Shown here piece by piece: positions 9,457-18,939 of a stretch of 64,000 bases of DNA (position 1 is the stretch's first letter; each line of letters opens with the position of its first letter). The notes under the pieces were generated by a model, which worked only from the letters and a program-made list of their open reading frames with translations, made no database searches and was not told the origin of the DNA. Made by a program: the position numbers and the translations under genes. The DNA is taken from the NCBI RefSeq assembly GCF_044336245.1, contig NZ_CP172346.1:6138001-6202000 (forward strand), given 5' to 3'. The stretch is from Schlesneria sphaerica (GTDB taxonomy: Bacteria > Planctomycetota > Planctomycetia > Planctomycetales > Planctomycetaceae).

Positions 9457-10704
9457 TCACGCGTTTTGGTCTCCACGAGTCATTCTGAGTACACTGTCCC
9501 AGATCTGCGCGAGATGTTGAGCTGACGACGCACTCGAAAACAATTGCGCCGTACGCTCTCTCGCGGCTGCTCCCATCCGCTGTGCTTCGCTGGGATTCGA
9601 CAAGATCGATGCGACCGCTTCAGCAAGGGCGACCGGATCACGTGGTGGCACAAGAACCCCGGTCTGACCGTCAAGTACGATCTCGGAAGTGCCGCCGACA
9701 TCGGTGGCGACGATCGGTAACCCCGCTGCAGACGCTTCCAGCAGGACCCTGCCGAACGGTTCCTGATTGGCAGGATGCACCAGAAGATCGACTGCACGAA
9801 GAATGCGGGGGACATCATCGCGGTGGCCGAGCCAGTGGAAGTGGGAACTGACCCCATCCTCGGCGATCCGTTGCCGCAGCAAATTTTCGAATTGAACGCT
9901 TTCGGCTTTTTGCGATGTTCGTTCTCCGATCATCAGGAAATGAACGTCCGGTCTCTTCTGGATGATACGAAGCGCCGCAGCAGCGAGGACGTCCAATCCC
10001 TTTCTTAATCCAATCTGTCCAATACAGGTAATCAGGAGTGGTTCGGTCGACAGGATGCGCGCGTCGGGGGTGGGCGGCATCGAGCAACGGAGGGTGTTCT
10101 GTCGTATCCGTTCTTCACACCGGGACTGCTCTGCGGGAGAGAGCTGAAGTTCGTCCAGCAGCCAGCGTTTCTCCCTCACTTTCGTTTCCGATCCACAGTC
10201 AATCCCGTTGTGAACAACGTTGACGAGTTGTTCTCGGAGTCCCTGCTGGAGATGAAAGTTTCGTGTCGCATGCGAGACGGCGATGAGTCGGTCGTTGAGA
10301 TTCAGATCGTCAATCGCACCCCTGCTCAGTTTGATAATGTCGCGCAGGTGGCCCGTCGTCGGAACCTCAAGCCGACTGCGGAGGGGGCCCAGCAGGCGGC
10401 TCATGGAGAGAGAGTTGGCATGGACGAGATCGGGCTTGATTTTGCCAAGTCCGTTTAGGAGTTCTGACAAGATTCGATCCGCAGTCAGCCGGTTCCCTGC
10501 CGGATCGCGGACCGACCAGTGATGCAGCGGGATGAAGCGACTTCGCAGTGCTTCAGCCAGGCGACCCGTTGATGGGCCGAGTGCATGGAATTCGAGATCC
10601 GGCCGATGAGTCTTCAACCAGTCCAGTGCCGCCAGCATCGATCTCTCGCCCCCATTCAACGTGTTGAATTCGAAGATGAGAGCGATCCGTCGAACAGGCA
10701 TCAT
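9457..10704 (-). CDS. glycosyltransferase family 4 protein
   Basis: About 415 aa from ATG 10704 (a second ATG follows at 10701); the 24 codons further upstream are Pro/Ser-rich and unlikely to be translated. Two Rossmann-like halves of GT-B fold are visible. The N-terminal half carries LNGGERSMLAALDWLK and PDLVHANSLSMSRLLG. The C-terminal half carries CIGQIGLRKGLDVLAAAA and the donor-site pattern EPFGRVLLEASAAGLPIVATDVGG, with the E-x7-E pair of GT4 enzymes. It transfers a sugar from a nucleotide donor, acceptor unknown. It is isolated from the main polysaccharide cluster at 33.7-45 kb. Confidence 0.9.
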   Translation of the reverse strand: MMPVRRIALIFEFNTLNGGERSMLAALDWLKTHRPDLEFHALGPSTGRLAEALRSRFIPLHHWSVRDPAGNRLTADRILSELLNGLGKIKPDLVHANSLSMSRLLGPLRSRLEVPTTGHLRDIIKLSRGAIDDLNLNDRLIAVSHATRNFHLQQGLREQLVNVVHNGIDCGSETKVREKRWLLDELQLSPAEQSRCEERIRQNTLRCSMPPTPDARILSTEPLLITCIGQIGLRKGLDVLAAAALRIIQKRPDVHFLMIGERTSQKAESVQFENLLRQRIAEDGVSSHFHWLGHRDDVPRILRAVDLLVHPANQEPFGRVLLEASAAGLPIVATDVGGTSEIVLDGQTGVLVPPRDPVALAEAVASILSNPSEAQRMGAAARERTAQLFSSASSAQHLAQIWDSVLRMTRGDQNA

Positions 10705-10981
10705 GCACACAGAGGGAGAGCCGCTTGATGGGGAAATGGAAAAGAATGCGAGGCCGTCTGGAGCGGTCTCCGCCACACCGAATCTGAGGTGAGAACAGGT
10801 TTGTCGGGAACCTCACTCCTGGGATCTGACTTTGCAGCCGCAACGGAGAGAGGGCCGCAGGATTGTAATCGAAGCAGGGGCGACCGGGGAAGAAGTCGTG
10901 CGGGATCCGGAGAGTGACAGGAGCGTTCGATGTACAGGGTTGTTGAAAGTGTTGGGCCTTCGCTTCGGGAGCCCTTTTCTA

Positions 10982-11032
10982 CCTCGATAAAAAACAAAAC
11001 GCCCGTACCTGGCTGTCAAGCAAAGTACGGGC
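10982..11032 (-). terminator. Rho-independent terminator for the PEP-CTERM gene
   Basis: On the minus strand an 8-bp stem (GCCCGTAC at 11001-11008 pairing with 11025-11032) is followed by GTTTTGTTTTTT. It sits 41 bp after the stop of the PEP-CTERM gene. Confidence 0.8.
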
Positions 11033-11073
11033 ATTCTTGTGTGTCGATCAGGTGCGATCAGAACCGCGAAGGG

Positions 11074-11856
11074 TTACACGGTGGCTTCCGCGTCGGTGCT
11101 GTCTGCTTTCTTGCGACGGGCGAATTTCCATCCGCCACCGACAGCAAATGCACCCAGAACCATGGCGAAACTGCTTGGTTCGGGAACGTGCTGAATGACA
11201 CCGGCTTTGGATTGACCGATGATGACATCAGCGACAGAAAGGACTCCGGGAATGCCCAGAACCTGCAGGTGAAGAGCATTGACGGTCATGCTGACGTTCT
11301 GACCATCGGGACTGATGCTGGAGATCTGCTCGTTAATGGTGAGCGAAGCGATCGTCACGCCGAGTAGTTCGATCGACACAGTCTGATTGGGGCCCGTGAG
11401 TGTGACGGCATTTCCACCGATGGTCAGTCCAGTGATCACGGAGTCACCAGAAAAGGAACCAATACCCGTGGTCGTGTTGAACTGCGCAATTGCAGTTGAT
11501 GAAACAGCCGTCACCTGCACGAGTCCGTCCAGCAGGCTAATATTCGAAACGTTCGAATGGGAACTGGTCTGCCCAGGGACTGAGTTACCACCATCAGTAC
11601 TGGAACTCAGAACGCCCGTCTCAACCAGATCATATGATCCGAGGACAAGTGGAATCGAGATCCCCGCGCTGGCTACCGTGGTGCTATCCACACCGCCCCA
11701 AGCGGGAAGTGGGCCCGCCTGAGCCACAGGCAAAGCCAAGAGCGTGACATCGGCCTGTAGACCGGTTGCACTGCCGCTGTACTCGTATGCCCAACCACCC
11801 ATTGTGGTGCCGGACATACCCATCACCATCATCAATCCCAGCAACATTCTTCGCAT
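11074..11856 (-). CDS. PEP-CTERM sorting-domain protein
   Basis: 260 aa from ATG 11856, chosen because GGGGGGA lies 7 bp upstream. A short signal peptide (MRRMLLGLMMVMGMSGTTMGGWA) is followed by a beta-rich, Ser/Thr/Gly-rich passenger. The C-terminal tripartite sorting signal is clear: VPEPSS, a hydrophobic helix (FAMVLGAFAVGGGW) and a basic cluster (KFARRKK), then a short acidic tail. In known systems exosortase cleaves such proteins at the PEP motif and exports them into the extracellular matrix; no exosortase gene is in this window. The passenger has no recognised catalytic motif. Confidence 0.88.
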   Translation of the reverse strand: MRRMLLGLMMVMGMSGTTMGGWAYEYSGSATGLQADVTLLALPVAQAGPLPAWGGVDSTTVASAGISIPLVLGSYDLVETGVLSSSTDGGNSVPGQTSSHSNVSNISLLDGLVQVTAVSSTAIAQFNTTTGIGSFSGDSVITGLTIGGNAVTLTGPNQTVSIELLGVTIASLTINEQISSISPDGQNVSMTVNALHLQVLGIPGVLSVADVIIGQSKAGVIQHVPEPSSFAMVLGAFAVGGGWKFARRKKADSTDAEATV

Positions 11857-12403
11857 CAATTGTCCCCCCAATACGGACTGAAATACCATGAGTCAGTTAA
11901 AAACTGTGCTACAACGATACAATGCAACATCGACCTGCACAACAGCTCAAAGTTCCTATTTTGAACCAAACGAACGTCAGAGGCAACTGAAGCTGCAAAA
12001 TTCCCCTATAAAATAAGACAATGTCGCGCATCGCATAGCAAGAAAAATCTCGATGAGTCCTTAAAATACGCTGATTTTCGTAGTGTGGTGCGTCAATTGG
12101 CGTAGTGTGGTGCGAATGTATTTCTCTCGACCGCGACGATGTGTACGTGTGGATATTTGTCAGGAGGCTGCAAAGAAACTCCTGTAGTGAAAACACTTTA
12201 AAGAGACAGAGGGTGAGGATACCCGAAGTGAAAGTGTGACGAAAACGGACGTTGAGGCCATTTTCGTTGTCTGCTTTTGGAGGAATTGCTGCGTTGAGGA
12301 ATTTCCTTGGGAATTCAGTCTCTTGCCAAAACCGGGGAGAATCGATGTAGTGACTTTTCGTGTCTTAACGTGAGCGATTCAGGAGTGAAGGAGATCCGGA
12401 TTG
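11857..12403. other. divergent intergenic region with a paired direct repeat
   Basis: About 550 bp between the divergent PEP-CTERM and propeller genes. It is AT-richer than its surroundings near 12000-12070 and holds the 14-bp direct repeat listed separately. No gene seen. Confidence 0.6.
12079..12114. promoter_or_regulatory. paired 14-bp direct repeats, possible operator
   Basis: CGTAGTGTGGTGCG occurs at 12079-12092 and again, identical, at 12101-12114. The period is 22 bp, about two turns of DNA, so both would face the same side of the helix. It lies roughly 220 bp from the PEP-CTERM start and 290 bp from the propeller start. That it binds a regulator is inference. Confidence 0.45.
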
Positions 12404-13852
12404 ATGTTGTCCACTCAAGCAATTCAGCTTCGCTCGCTCGTACGGGTCTTCGTCGGTGGGCTCCTGGGGGTGTGTCTCTCGAGTATTCATGCGAGCGACT
12501 GGCCTCAATTTCGTGGACCGAACGGTTCCGCGACAGATCCTGCCGATTTGCCGTTACCGACAGACATCGGGCCAGATCACAACGTTCTCTGGAAAACGGC
12601 GCTCCCTCCAGGCCATTCTTCTCCTGTCGTCGTCGGTGAGCGGATCTTCCTCACGGGTGTGCGTGACAAAACTCTGGTCACGATGTCGCTCGACCGGCAG
12701 ACCGGGACACCTCAATGGGAGGCTGATGCCCCTTATGAACGTCTGGAAACCATTCACCGGATTGGCAGTCATGCTCAAAGCACGCCCTGCGCAGACTCCA
12801 GCCTGTTGTTCAGTTTCTTCGGATCCAGTGGTCTTTATTGCTATGACCACAGTGGTAAATTGATCTGGAAGAAACCCTTGGGACCCTTCCTCAATGATTT
12901 TGGAGCAGCCAGTTCACCGATCGTACATGGCGACCGTCTGATTCTCTGCCAGGATCATGATCTGGATTCGTTTCTGATCTGTCTGGATAAGCGATCGGGT
13001 GAAACACTCTGGAAAACGGACCGTTCTGACTTCCTGCGTAATTCGTGCACACCGATTCTGTGGAATAACGAAGGTCGTCAGCAAATCGTCGTGGCGGCGA
13101 CCCTGCGGGTTGTCGGATACGATCTGGAGACCGGGAAAGAAGCGTGGACTGTCCGTGGGATCTCACGCACAGTCGTCAGTTCGCCGACCGTGGGGCCAGA
13201 CGGGAATCTGTATCTGGCAGGCTGGGCTGCGGGGGGGGATGAGGCGGAACCAATTCGGGCGGAACCGTTCGACGATGTCGCCCCGCGAAGGGATAAGAAT
13301 CAAGACGGAATGCTCAGTGAAGAGGAACTCGTCGAAGGGCCGATCTATGCTCGCTTCACACAGGCCGACCGGAACAAAGACGGACAACTGACGCGTGACG
13401 AGTACGAGCTTTTTCGTAGTCTGTTCGACCAGGGAAAAAACATGGTCCTGAGTATCCGGCCGGGTGCGACGGGGGACGCAACGAAAACTCACATCCGTTG
13501 GACCTATCCGAAGCAGGTTCCCTTCTGTGCGTCTCCCCTGCTCTACAACGGCAGGCTGTTTACAGTGAAAGACGGCGGAATTCTTCAGAATCTCGACCCG
13601 GAAACGGGGAAAGCATCGCGTCCGCTCAGGCTTGAGGCAAGTGGCAGCTATTATGCCTCACCTGTCGCCGGGGATGGGAAGGTGTATCTCGTTGATGAGC
13701 CTGGTCGGCTGACGGTCGTTTCGGCAACGGAGCAACTGAATCTCCTGCACACCAGCGACATGAAGGAGGATGTCTTCGCCACGCCAGCCATTGTCGATGG
13801 TCGGATCTATCTGCGTACGGCGGGGCATCTCTATTGCTTCGGTCTGAAATGA
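12404..13852 (+). CDS. secreted PQQ-type beta-propeller with two EF-hands
   Basis: 482 aa from ATG 12404, preceded by GAAGGAGA. An N-terminal signal region (to about IHASDW) is followed by DWPQFRGPNGS, the opening typical of planctomycete outer-membrane-assembly-like PQQ repeat proteins. Propeller blades show repeated G-x-x-LW-K/W and D-x-x-TG patterns (LDRQTGTPQWEA, LDKRSGETLWK, YDLETGKEAW). Two EF-hand loops are inserted at about 297-308 (DKNQDGMLSEEE) and 322-333 (DRNKDGQLTRDE), both with the D-x-N/D-x-DG-x-L-x-x-x-E pattern expected to bind calcium. Enzyme activity is not established. The next gene overlaps by ATGA. Confidence 0.88.
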   Translation: MLSTQAIQLRSLVRVFVGGLLGVCLSSIHASDWPQFRGPNGSATDPADLPLPTDIGPDHNVLWKTALPPGHSSPVVVGERIFLTGVRDKTLVTMSLDRQTGTPQWEADAPYERLETIHRIGSHAQSTPCADSSLLFSFFGSSGLYCYDHSGKLIWKKPLGPFLNDFGAASSPIVHGDRLILCQDHDLDSFLICLDKRSGETLWKTDRSDFLRNSCTPILWNNEGRQQIVVAATLRVVGYDLETGKEAWTVRGISRTVVSSPTVGPDGNLYLAGWAAGGDEAEPIRAEPFDDVAPRRDKNQDGMLSEEELVEGPIYARFTQADRNKDGQLTRDEYELFRSLFDQGKNMVLSIRPGATGDATKTHIRWTYPKQVPFCASPLLYNGRLFTVKDGGILQNLDPETGKASRPLRLEASGSYYASPVAGDGKVYLVDEPGRLTVVSATEQLNLLHTSDMKEDVFATPAIVDGRIYLRTAGHLYCFGLK

Positions 13853-14988
13853 CCCTGCCGAACTCCGCTGCCGTCATGATGTCACGGCTGACGCGTCTCG
13901 TGCCGCCTGATGCCCTCTGGATCGCGGGGCTGCGTGGAGTCTTAAGGCAACTCAAAGCCAGCCAGACGACGCTGTTACTAAGCGAAAAAACAGCGGGGGC
14001 TCCGTTTCTGCAGCAGGCCGCTGCCCGGCTGGGAGTCGAACAACACTTTGTTTCAGTGCCGGAAGGAGTCGACACCGCTTCGGATCGATCCGTCGCCGAT
14101 CAGAGTCTGATGGATGCCGCCGAGGTGGTCTACGTGCTCCACCTGCGCAGTGGGGGCAATCTGGAGCGGCTGCTGAAAGAACGACTTCAGCAGCGACAAT
14201 CTCGAGTAGTGCTGGTCGACCTGCCTCAACTGCAGCCTGACAATTTGCGAGCAGAACTGTGTGCGCAAGGAGCGACCTCCTGGACGCCGACAACCGAACA
14301 GTTGAGTCCCCTGGTCGCAGCTGCGGCTCTGAGAGATCCCGACCGAACCTCGGAGGCGTCGACCGATCCTCCGGACGTCTATACCCTGTCGCCCTTCCCA
14401 CCTGCCGAGGAATGGGATTTTCTCACGCACAGCACACGCGCCTGTCCCGGTCCCTGGCCCGGAGATTCGTTCGCAGAGTATGCCGACAGTCTGCTGGAGG
14501 CGCGGAGTGATGCGGATCATTCCGCGCTCAGTGCGCTGCTGCGGATTATCCGTCAGAAAACGTTGATCGCGTCGGGCCGAACCATTCGCGGAGGGGACCG
14601 TGTCGTGAGCTTCACCGCAATTCCACTTTCCGAGCTTCCCACACTGCGTCGCTTTCGGCCGCACCGCGTGCATTGGGATTTTGAACCCTACGGTATCTGC
14701 CTGCGCCGAAGCTGGCTGCTCAGTCGAGGGGCTCAGGCAGTGAACTACGCTGAGGAGGCCGACTGGCCGGAATTGACCGCGCAGCAGCGTCCTTTTTTTC
14801 AGCGGGCAATCGGTCATTCGGGAATCGACTGGAGGGTCGAGCAGGAATGGCGCGTGGTGGGTGACCTTGGTCTGCGCGATGCCGCACCGCAAGACGTCAT
14901 CGTTTTTGTCCCGCACTTTGAAGCGGCGAAGGCTGTGGCGCGGATCACATCGTGGCCAGTCACACTCTGGCCAGACGACGCTTCCTGA
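13849..14988 (+). CDS. unknown protein translationally coupled to the propeller gene
   Basis: 379 aa. The ATG at 13849 overlaps the TGA of the preceding gene (ATGA), so I prefer it to an earlier TTG. There is no signal peptide, in contrast to its partner. The first ~140 residues look like a Rossmann-type alpha/beta fold (TTLLLSEKTAGAPFLQQAA, VVYVLHLRSGGNLERLLKER, RVVLVDLPQL). The C-terminal half has a distinct conserved-looking block: VVSFTAIPLSEL, then HWDFEPYGICLRRSWLLSRGAQAVNY, and DWRVEQEWRVVGDL. That block vaguely recalls DUF2971-type proteins, but I am not sure. Function unknown. Confidence 0.75.
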   Translation: MTLPNSAAVMMSRLTRLVPPDALWIAGLRGVLRQLKASQTTLLLSEKTAGAPFLQQAAARLGVEQHFVSVPEGVDTASDRSVADQSLMDAAEVVYVLHLRSGGNLERLLKERLQQRQSRVVLVDLPQLQPDNLRAELCAQGATSWTPTTEQLSPLVAAAALRDPDRTSEASTDPPDVYTLSPFPPAEEWDFLTHSTRACPGPWPGDSFAEYADSLLEARSDADHSALSALLRIIRQKTLIASGRTIRGGDRVVSFTAIPLSELPTLRRFRPHRVHWDFEPYGICLRRSWLLSRGAQAVNYAEEADWPELTAQQRPFFQRAIGHSGIDWRVEQEWRVVGDLGLRDAAPQDVIVFVPHFEAAKAVARITSWPVTLWPDDAS

Positions 14989-15048
14989 ATTGGTGCCGAC
15001 GGCCGCACGTTCATGCGGCCGTCAACGAGGTCAATTCTGCTATTCTGA

Positions 15049-16479
15049 CTACGCCGCACGCCGAGTGGACACGACTTCGCGCAGATCGACCATTTCGTGA
15101 ATGTTTCCACGCACCGGTGCCGAGTGGAACTTTCCGTCCTGATGATCGATCCGCATCATGACGCTGGTGGTGGGGCCGAGCATGGTCGAAATGACTTTGG
15201 AGCTGACCTCCGAGTTCGGGACCATCGTCACCTTGAACCGCTGCAGAATTGTCGGCAGGGTGGTTTTGAGGATCAGCATGGCGAGCGGAGCACCCAGGCA
15301 CATTCTCGGTCCCGCCCCAAACGGCAGGTACTGATAGGGGGAAGGATTGATCTTCAACCAGCGATTCGGCAGGAACGCTTCCGGGTCGGAATAGATGCCC
15401 GGCATATGGTGCGTGATGAACTGGCTGAAGACGATCCCGGCACCGGGCGTCAACTGGAAGGGGCCGAGTTCGACCGGGGCGGCGGCGACGCGCTGGGAAT
15501 AGGACGACGCCGGCAAGATCCGCATGCTTTCCTTGAGCGTCCGTTCCACGAAGGGGAGCTGTTCCAGTTGTGCGACCGTCGGGAAGCCTCCGGTAAGATT
15601 CGCTGTCAGCTCCTCGTGCAGCTGCGTCATCGCAGTCGGGTGTTGCGCGAGCAGGAAAAGTGTCCAGGTCAGCGTGTGGGCAGTAGTGAGATGTGCCGCG
15701 GCAAACATCAGTGCGGCAGATCCGACCAGCTCTTCGTCGGTAATGCTCCCTTCGCTGTCATGAGCATTGATGAGAATCGACAGGGCGTCTGAACCGGTGG
15801 GATTCTGTTTCCGAAGTTTGATCATTCCGAGGATCTCTGCTTCGAGTTTTCCTGCGTACTCAAGGAGATCGCTGTAACGATTGGCAATCGTCGGGTCAGC
15901 GACGAACGCACCCATGCCGATTTCGTGGTTCAAGTGAACCCACTCATCAATCATGTGGCCAATCTTGTAAGCCACTTCAGGCTGATCGATGCCAAACAGG
16001 ATGGTGCTGGTCAGCCGCAGCATGAAATCGGTCATGTCGCGCGAGACATCTCGCTCCGTCCCGGGAACCCACTCTGCCAGCATCGCCTCGACCTCGCTCT
16101 GGATCGACGGGATATAGTTAAGAATGGCCTTCTTCATGAAGGCATCCATCACCATGCGGCGGTTCCGCTTGTGCTGTTCTCCATTCATGCTCAGAAGGCC
16201 GGAGCTCAGTCTGCGCTGAGGGGAATTTCTTGAGCCCCGAATGGCAAAGAATTGCGAGTGAAAGTTGGCCATATCACTCAGAATCTGATGATTGAACTCA
16301 GGTCCGAAAACGAAATAGATCCGTTGGCCCTGCTCTTCCATGGCACAGATTGAGCCGTGCCGCGCATGGAGCTCACGGAGACAGGCGACCGGGTCATCGG
16401 GGAAATCCATCAACCGACCGTATGTGACCGGCAGCGGCTTTTCAGCACCATGTGCAATGGACAGATTCGTTGAGTTCAT
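15049..16479 (-). CDS. cytochrome P450
   Basis: 476 aa from ATG 16479 (AAGGT upstream); an upstream extension in frame lacks P450 sequence. A haem-thiolate monooxygenase of the soluble bacterial type, without a membrane anchor. The haem loop FGAGPRMCLG puts the ligand at Cys394, the K-helix ExxR is ESMR at 317-320, and the following PNRW supplies the ERR-triad region. The I-helix at 260-266 reads A-A-A-H-L-T-T, so the acidic residue usual before the conserved Thr is Leu. No ferredoxin or reductase gene is adjacent, so redox partners must come from elsewhere. Substrate unknown. Confidence 0.95.
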   Translation of the reverse strand: MNSTNLSIAHGAEKPLPVTYGRLMDFPDDPVACLRELHARHGSICAMEEQGQRIYFVFGPEFNHQILSDMANFHSQFFAIRGSRNSPQRRLSSGLLSMNGEQHKRNRRMVMDAFMKKAILNYIPSIQSEVEAMLAEWVPGTERDVSRDMTDFMLRLTSTILFGIDQPEVAYKIGHMIDEWVHLNHEIGMGAFVADPTIANRYSDLLEYAGKLEAEILGMIKLRKQNPTGSDALSILINAHDSEGSITDEELVGSAALMFAAAHLTTAHTLTWTLFLLAQHPTAMTQLHEELTANLTGGFPTVAQLEQLPFVERTLKESMRILPASSYSQRVAAAPVELGPFQLTPGAGIVFSQFITHHMPGIYSDPEAFLPNRWLKINPSPYQYLPFGAGPRMCLGAPLAMLILKTTLPTILQRFKVTMVPNSEVSSKVISTMLGPTTSVMMRIDHQDGKFHSAPVRGNIHEMVDLREVVSTRRAA

Positions 16480-17060
16480 GTTCGTGTCTACCTTGACTTT
16501 GATACGAACGCATCCTGCGATCGAACACCGATGTTGCCTATTTAGCAACTCCTTACGAAATCCTCTAGGTGGACTGGGAATTTCTGTCAATTCGTTTCAG
16601 GCCGAATGCCGGTCTTCTCGGGGAAGTATTGAGCGGGACGTCTCTGTATTTCTCTTCTGCACTGGTGACAGGGAACAGCAATTGCTTGCGCAATTGAGTC
16701 TGGCCCGCTCTGGCAGTTTTTACAAGTGGGAGGACACGCGGGAAAAAGGGATCTGGCGGGTTGCACAAACTGGGATATTGGACTGCGTGAATGGAGTGAA
16801 GTTTTCCGAAATTGCCTGTCGAGCTTGAGGAAAATTTGAATGCAAAACCGAAAGAACTCGAAATCTGGTGTAAAACCCGGCTAAAGGTGATGAATTTCGC
16901 CGATGCGAATCGAGACTCACAAGGTGTGATGCCGATCTGATCCCTGTCCCGGCGGCAATTCGCCACCCGATCCAGCGACACTTCGGCCTGCCTTGATTCG
17001 ATGGCACGTCAGTCTTGTCATGATTTTCAAGAGCATCGAGACATCGTCAGGAAACATCCT
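16480..17060. other. divergent intergenic region, nothing supported
   Basis: About 580 bp between the P450 and the next plus-strand gene. Open frames on both strands here lack ribosome sites and homology-like patterns. Promoters for both genes should lie here but none is clear. Confidence 0.45.
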
Positions 17061-18749
17061 ATGTATCAGCGAGGATTTATCGGGACGCTGTTCTGCGCAA
17101 TGACGACAAGTTCGCTCAGAACGACCACCATTGCCTTGACGGGATGCGCCGTTTTTACCAGCGATGCTTTCGCACAGCCTCCCGTTCGACGGATTCCTCC
17201 CGCGCCGTTAGGGGTACCGAATGTGGCGGTGGGGCCGACTGCCAATCCATATGGAACGCCCCCTGTCGCCGTAGGGCCAGCACCGATGTCCGATCCCCTG
17301 GTCTCGCCCCTGCCCCCTCCTGGCTTCTCGGCGGGACCCGGCCCCTATCCGATGGGACCCAATATGATGCGGCGTCCTTCACCCTTTTTGCCGGCGCCGG
17401 GCCAGCCTGTTTTTCTTCAGCCGGGCCTTGCCGCAGCCCCCTTCGCTCCCGCCGCGCCGATTGTCGAAGAGGCACCAACGCCGATTGGCAATATTCGGTT
17501 CAGTGTTTCGGAAAGCTTTCTGAATCGACTGGTCGCACGTAATGAAACCCGTCCCGGCGAAGTGCGGGACTTTATTCTCGGGGCCGAGGTCTTCGGACAC
17601 CAGACAACGGCAACGAAAGTTCGACTCGATCTGCTGCCGGGTGGGACGCAGGGGCGCGCAGTTCTCGTCCTGAACGGGACGACGCAAAGTGAAACGACCG
17701 GCTTTACACCGCAGGCCAAAGTGGACGTCGCCAGCCAACAGGAGTTTGTGGCGACCAAGGAGATCTACTTTGACGGTGAGAAGTTTTCGACGCGGCACGC
17801 AGTGGTGCATGTCCGGGCAAAGAATCAGACTCTTGGCGCGACCACCCCACTGACGGGAACTTTATTCGGAGGGATTGCAAATCGAATCGCCTTCCGGGAA
17901 GCAGAACGTCGGCGTCCGCAGGCGGAAGCGGTGGCGCGGGATCGCGTGGCAGAGAGGGTGTTTCCTGAGTTCGACAAGACGATCGATAAGCAGCTCGCTG
18001 ATGCGAATGAACAGCTCGAGTTAACGGTGCGAAAGTGGCTGGGGGCAGCGGATCTTTTGCCTTCGCAACAGCTCGTCCACACCTCTGACACCCAATTGAG
18101 CTATTTCATGCAGGTGACGGGGCAGACGCCGACTGAGTCGACGACCGAACTCGAGAATCGTCTCGGCCCGGAAAATGGTTTGAAACTGATGGTGCATGAA
18201 GGATTGCTGAATTCGCTGGTCGGCAGACTCGGTCTGAAGGGCCTGCGCACAACCGACAAGGAAATGGAAAAATCCATGGCTCCTTACGCGGTAAAGCCCG
18301 AGAAAGACGAACTCGATTCGTCACAGCCTCCGCCGATTTCGCTGCCAGGCCTGCAAAATATTGTGATCGACATCGAATTTGACGACGAGGATCCCCTGAC
18401 CATTCGGCTGGAGGATGATCGAGCTCTGGTCACCTTGCGGGCCAAATTCAAGCCGGCGGGAAATGACGTGCTTCCTCCACTGGCTGTCACAATTCCGTAT
18501 TCGACGAAAATCTCGGGCGAAAAAATTGTCGTCACGCCGGGAAAAGCCCAGGTCGAACCCCTCTCCAAGGGGGGGACGCGATTGCCGGATGTGGCCTTGA
18601 AGGTGATCTCAAACGCGATTGATACGAACTCGACCAGTTTCGCATTTGATCGGGCTCTTCCTGCCTCCTTCTGGCCCCTGCCTGGACCAGTTCCACGCGT
18701 CGTCGGGATTCATTCGCAGGACGGCTGGGGGGGCATTTCGATCGACTGA
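17061..18749 (+). CDS. secreted protein of unknown function, proline-rich N terminus
   Basis: About 562 aa from ATG 17061 (AGGA upstream); ATG 17100 is an alternative that gives a tidier signal peptide (MTTSSLRTTTIALTGCAVFTSDAFAQ). After the leader come about 100 residues rich in Pro/Gly/Ala. Then two related-looking segments follow: IRFSVSESFLNRLVARNETRPGEV and, about 225 residues on, LKLMVHEGLLNSLVGRLGLKG. This suggests an internal repeat of a beta-rich domain separated by a basic helical stretch (RNRIAFREAERRR-like). The C terminus ends in a strand-rich region. I do not recognise the family. It is probably periplasmic or surface-attached. Confidence 0.75.
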   Translation: MYQRGFIGTLFCAMTTSSLRTTTIALTGCAVFTSDAFAQPPVRRIPPAPLGVPNVAVGPTANPYGTPPVAVGPAPMSDPLVSPLPPPGFSAGPGPYPMGPNMMRRPSPFLPAPGQPVFLQPGLAAAPFAPAAPIVEEAPTPIGNIRFSVSESFLNRLVARNETRPGEVRDFILGAEVFGHQTTATKVRLDLLPGGTQGRAVLVLNGTTQSETTGFTPQAKVDVASQQEFVATKEIYFDGEKFSTRHAVVHVRAKNQTLGATTPLTGTLFGGIANRIAFREAERRRPQAEAVARDRVAERVFPEFDKTIDKQLADANEQLELTVRKWLGAADLLPSQQLVHTSDTQLSYFMQVTGQTPTESTTELENRLGPENGLKLMVHEGLLNSLVGRLGLKGLRTTDKEMEKSMAPYAVKPEKDELDSSQPPPISLPGLQNIVIDIEFDDEDPLTIRLEDDRALVTLRAKFKPAGNDVLPPLAVTIPYSTKISGEKIVVTPGKAQVEPLSKGGTRLPDVALKVISNAIDTNSTSFAFDRALPASFWPLPGPVPRVVGIHSQDGWGGISID

Positions 18750-18850
18750 TCTGGCGTAGCCGGCTGACAGGATGAACTCTGGGCTCCAGCGGAAACAGCC
18801 GGGGGCTGTGACCCGCGGAAGGGCGAATAATAGAAACGGCTCTGATGGAA

Positions 18851-18886
18851 AAAAACGAGTTCGAGCGACAGCTCGAACTCGTTTCA
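18851..18886 (-). terminator. bidirectional hairpin after the STAS gene
   Basis: A perfect 14-bp inverted repeat (AAACGAGTTCGAGC at 18853-18866, complement at 18871-18884) has a GACA tetraloop. On the minus strand it runs into TTTTTT, a classic terminator for the STAS gene ending at 18940. It also lies after the convergent plus-strand gene. Confidence 0.85.
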
Positions 18887-18939
18887 CTTCAACATCAACG
18901 AAAGGCGGTCTTAGCGGTCACCGACTCTTGTCGTTGGCT

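Noticed and set aside
14053..14916. 287-codon minus-strand frame
   Set aside because: Antisense to the gene at 13849, which has an ATGA-coupled start and protein-like blocks.
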